From Nitratireductor kimnyeongensis (lineage in GTDB: Bacteria > Pseudomonadota > Alphaproteobacteria > Rhizobiales > Rhizobiaceae), in NCBI RefSeq assembly GCF_019891395.1, contig NZ_CP078143.1, forward strand, positions 2,059,001-2,123,000: a stretch of 64,000 bases of DNA, written 5' to 3'. Shown piece by piece: positions 63,943 through 64,000 of this stretch. Position 1 is the first letter of the stretch; the number at the start of each line of letters is the position of its first letter. Under the pieces are notes generated by a model. That model was not told where the DNA came from and did not search any database. It was given only the letters and a program-made list of their open reading frames with translations. Position numbers and translations under genes: made by a program.

Positions 63943-64000
63943 TGCACCGGGATCACGAGGCCGGGTCAAATGCCGAAGGAGTCAGATGGAAGGGCCTGAC

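Larger units (their letters stand above)
47275..64000. mobile_element. Integrative and conjugative element in tRNA-Ser (left part; far end beyond window)
   Basis: From the 3' end of tRNA-Ser to the window end the gene content is that of a conjugative element: large serine recombinase, toxin-antitoxin pair, an AT-richer cargo gene, a complete Trb mating-pair set and the coupling protein TraG. Only one junction is visible; no second copy of the tRNA 3' end was found up to 64000. A relaxase gene and origin of transfer should lie to the right. The left boundary is set at the CCA end by inference. Confidence 0.88.

Noticed and set aside
63842..64000. Start of a relaxase gene at the window edge
   Set aside because: No convincing open frame with relaxase motifs is visible in the last 159 bases; the gene, if present, lies further right.
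1..64000. CRISPR arrays and insertion sequences
   Set aside because: No regularly spaced repeats, transposase genes or IS-type terminal inverted repeats were noticed in the window.

Overview
The window looks like chromosomal DNA of an alphaproteobacterium of the order Hyphomicrobiales (Rhizobiales), most likely near Phyllobacteriaceae (Mesorhizobium or Nitratireductor type). The reasons are the cpa/tad pilus genes, a yejA1A2BEF transporter with two binding proteins, a cysG-DUF2849-cysI-cysH-DUF934 operon, the ffs-dnaX-ybaB-recR block, a zinc-less DnaX, and high GC. The genus is inferred from gene content only; no marker gene was compared.

Positions 1-46955 are chromosome. The tail of a Tad/Flp pilus operon (cpaD fragment, cpaE, cpaF, tadB, tadC) meets a convergent tadD. 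Next come an M17 leucyl aminopeptidase, a MarR regulator overlapping an NlpC/P60 hydrolase, and the leftward yej peptide-uptake operon ending in a GhrA-type reductase. After a membrane-anchored cytochrome c and kdsB-pheA there are nudC, a HIT protein, the SRP RNA, dnaX-ybaB-recR, a lytic transglycosylase and a two-repeat Kazal lipoprotein. Positions 26752-33658 form a hydroxyproline-catabolism locus: a divergent GntR/FCD regulator and five tightly packed enzyme genes (semialdehyde dehydrogenase, FAD-dependent D-hydroxyproline dehydrogenase type, 4-hydroxyproline 2-epimerase, cis-3- and trans-3-hydroxyproline dehydratases). Then follow rpsU, the leftward sulfite/APS reduction operon, a host-attachment family protein, an SDR, a class A PBP, an RNase D-type exonuclease, an M20 peptidase, an orphan BMP binding protein and a small membrane protein.

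At 47185-47274 lies an intact tRNA-Ser(GGA). Everything to its right up to the window end is an integrative and conjugative element (ICE), and its far end is outside the window. The tRNA-proximal end carries four genes on the minus strand that overlap by 4 bases each: unknown protein, TumE-type toxin, TumA-type DNA-binding antitoxin, large serine recombinase. The recombinase frame runs without a stop through the antisense of the whole tRNA gene into the chromosome. A 51-base nested inverted repeat sits directly in front of this operon. The rest of the element is an IncP/Trb-type mating-pair apparatus (trbB-C-D-E-J-K-L-F-G-I, DUF2274) preceded by a CopG-type protein and the coupling protein TraG. 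No relaxase is seen; it would lie beyond 64000.

The best candidate for an undescribed system is the lone, AT-richer gene at 50158-51591. It is placed between the recombinase/toxin-antitoxin operon and the end of the trb operon, in the opposite orientation. Its product is not recognised, but it has a helical N-terminal half with an R-N-x5-H motif of the kind seen in HEPN ribonuclease domains, which suggests a defence or abortive-infection cargo gene.
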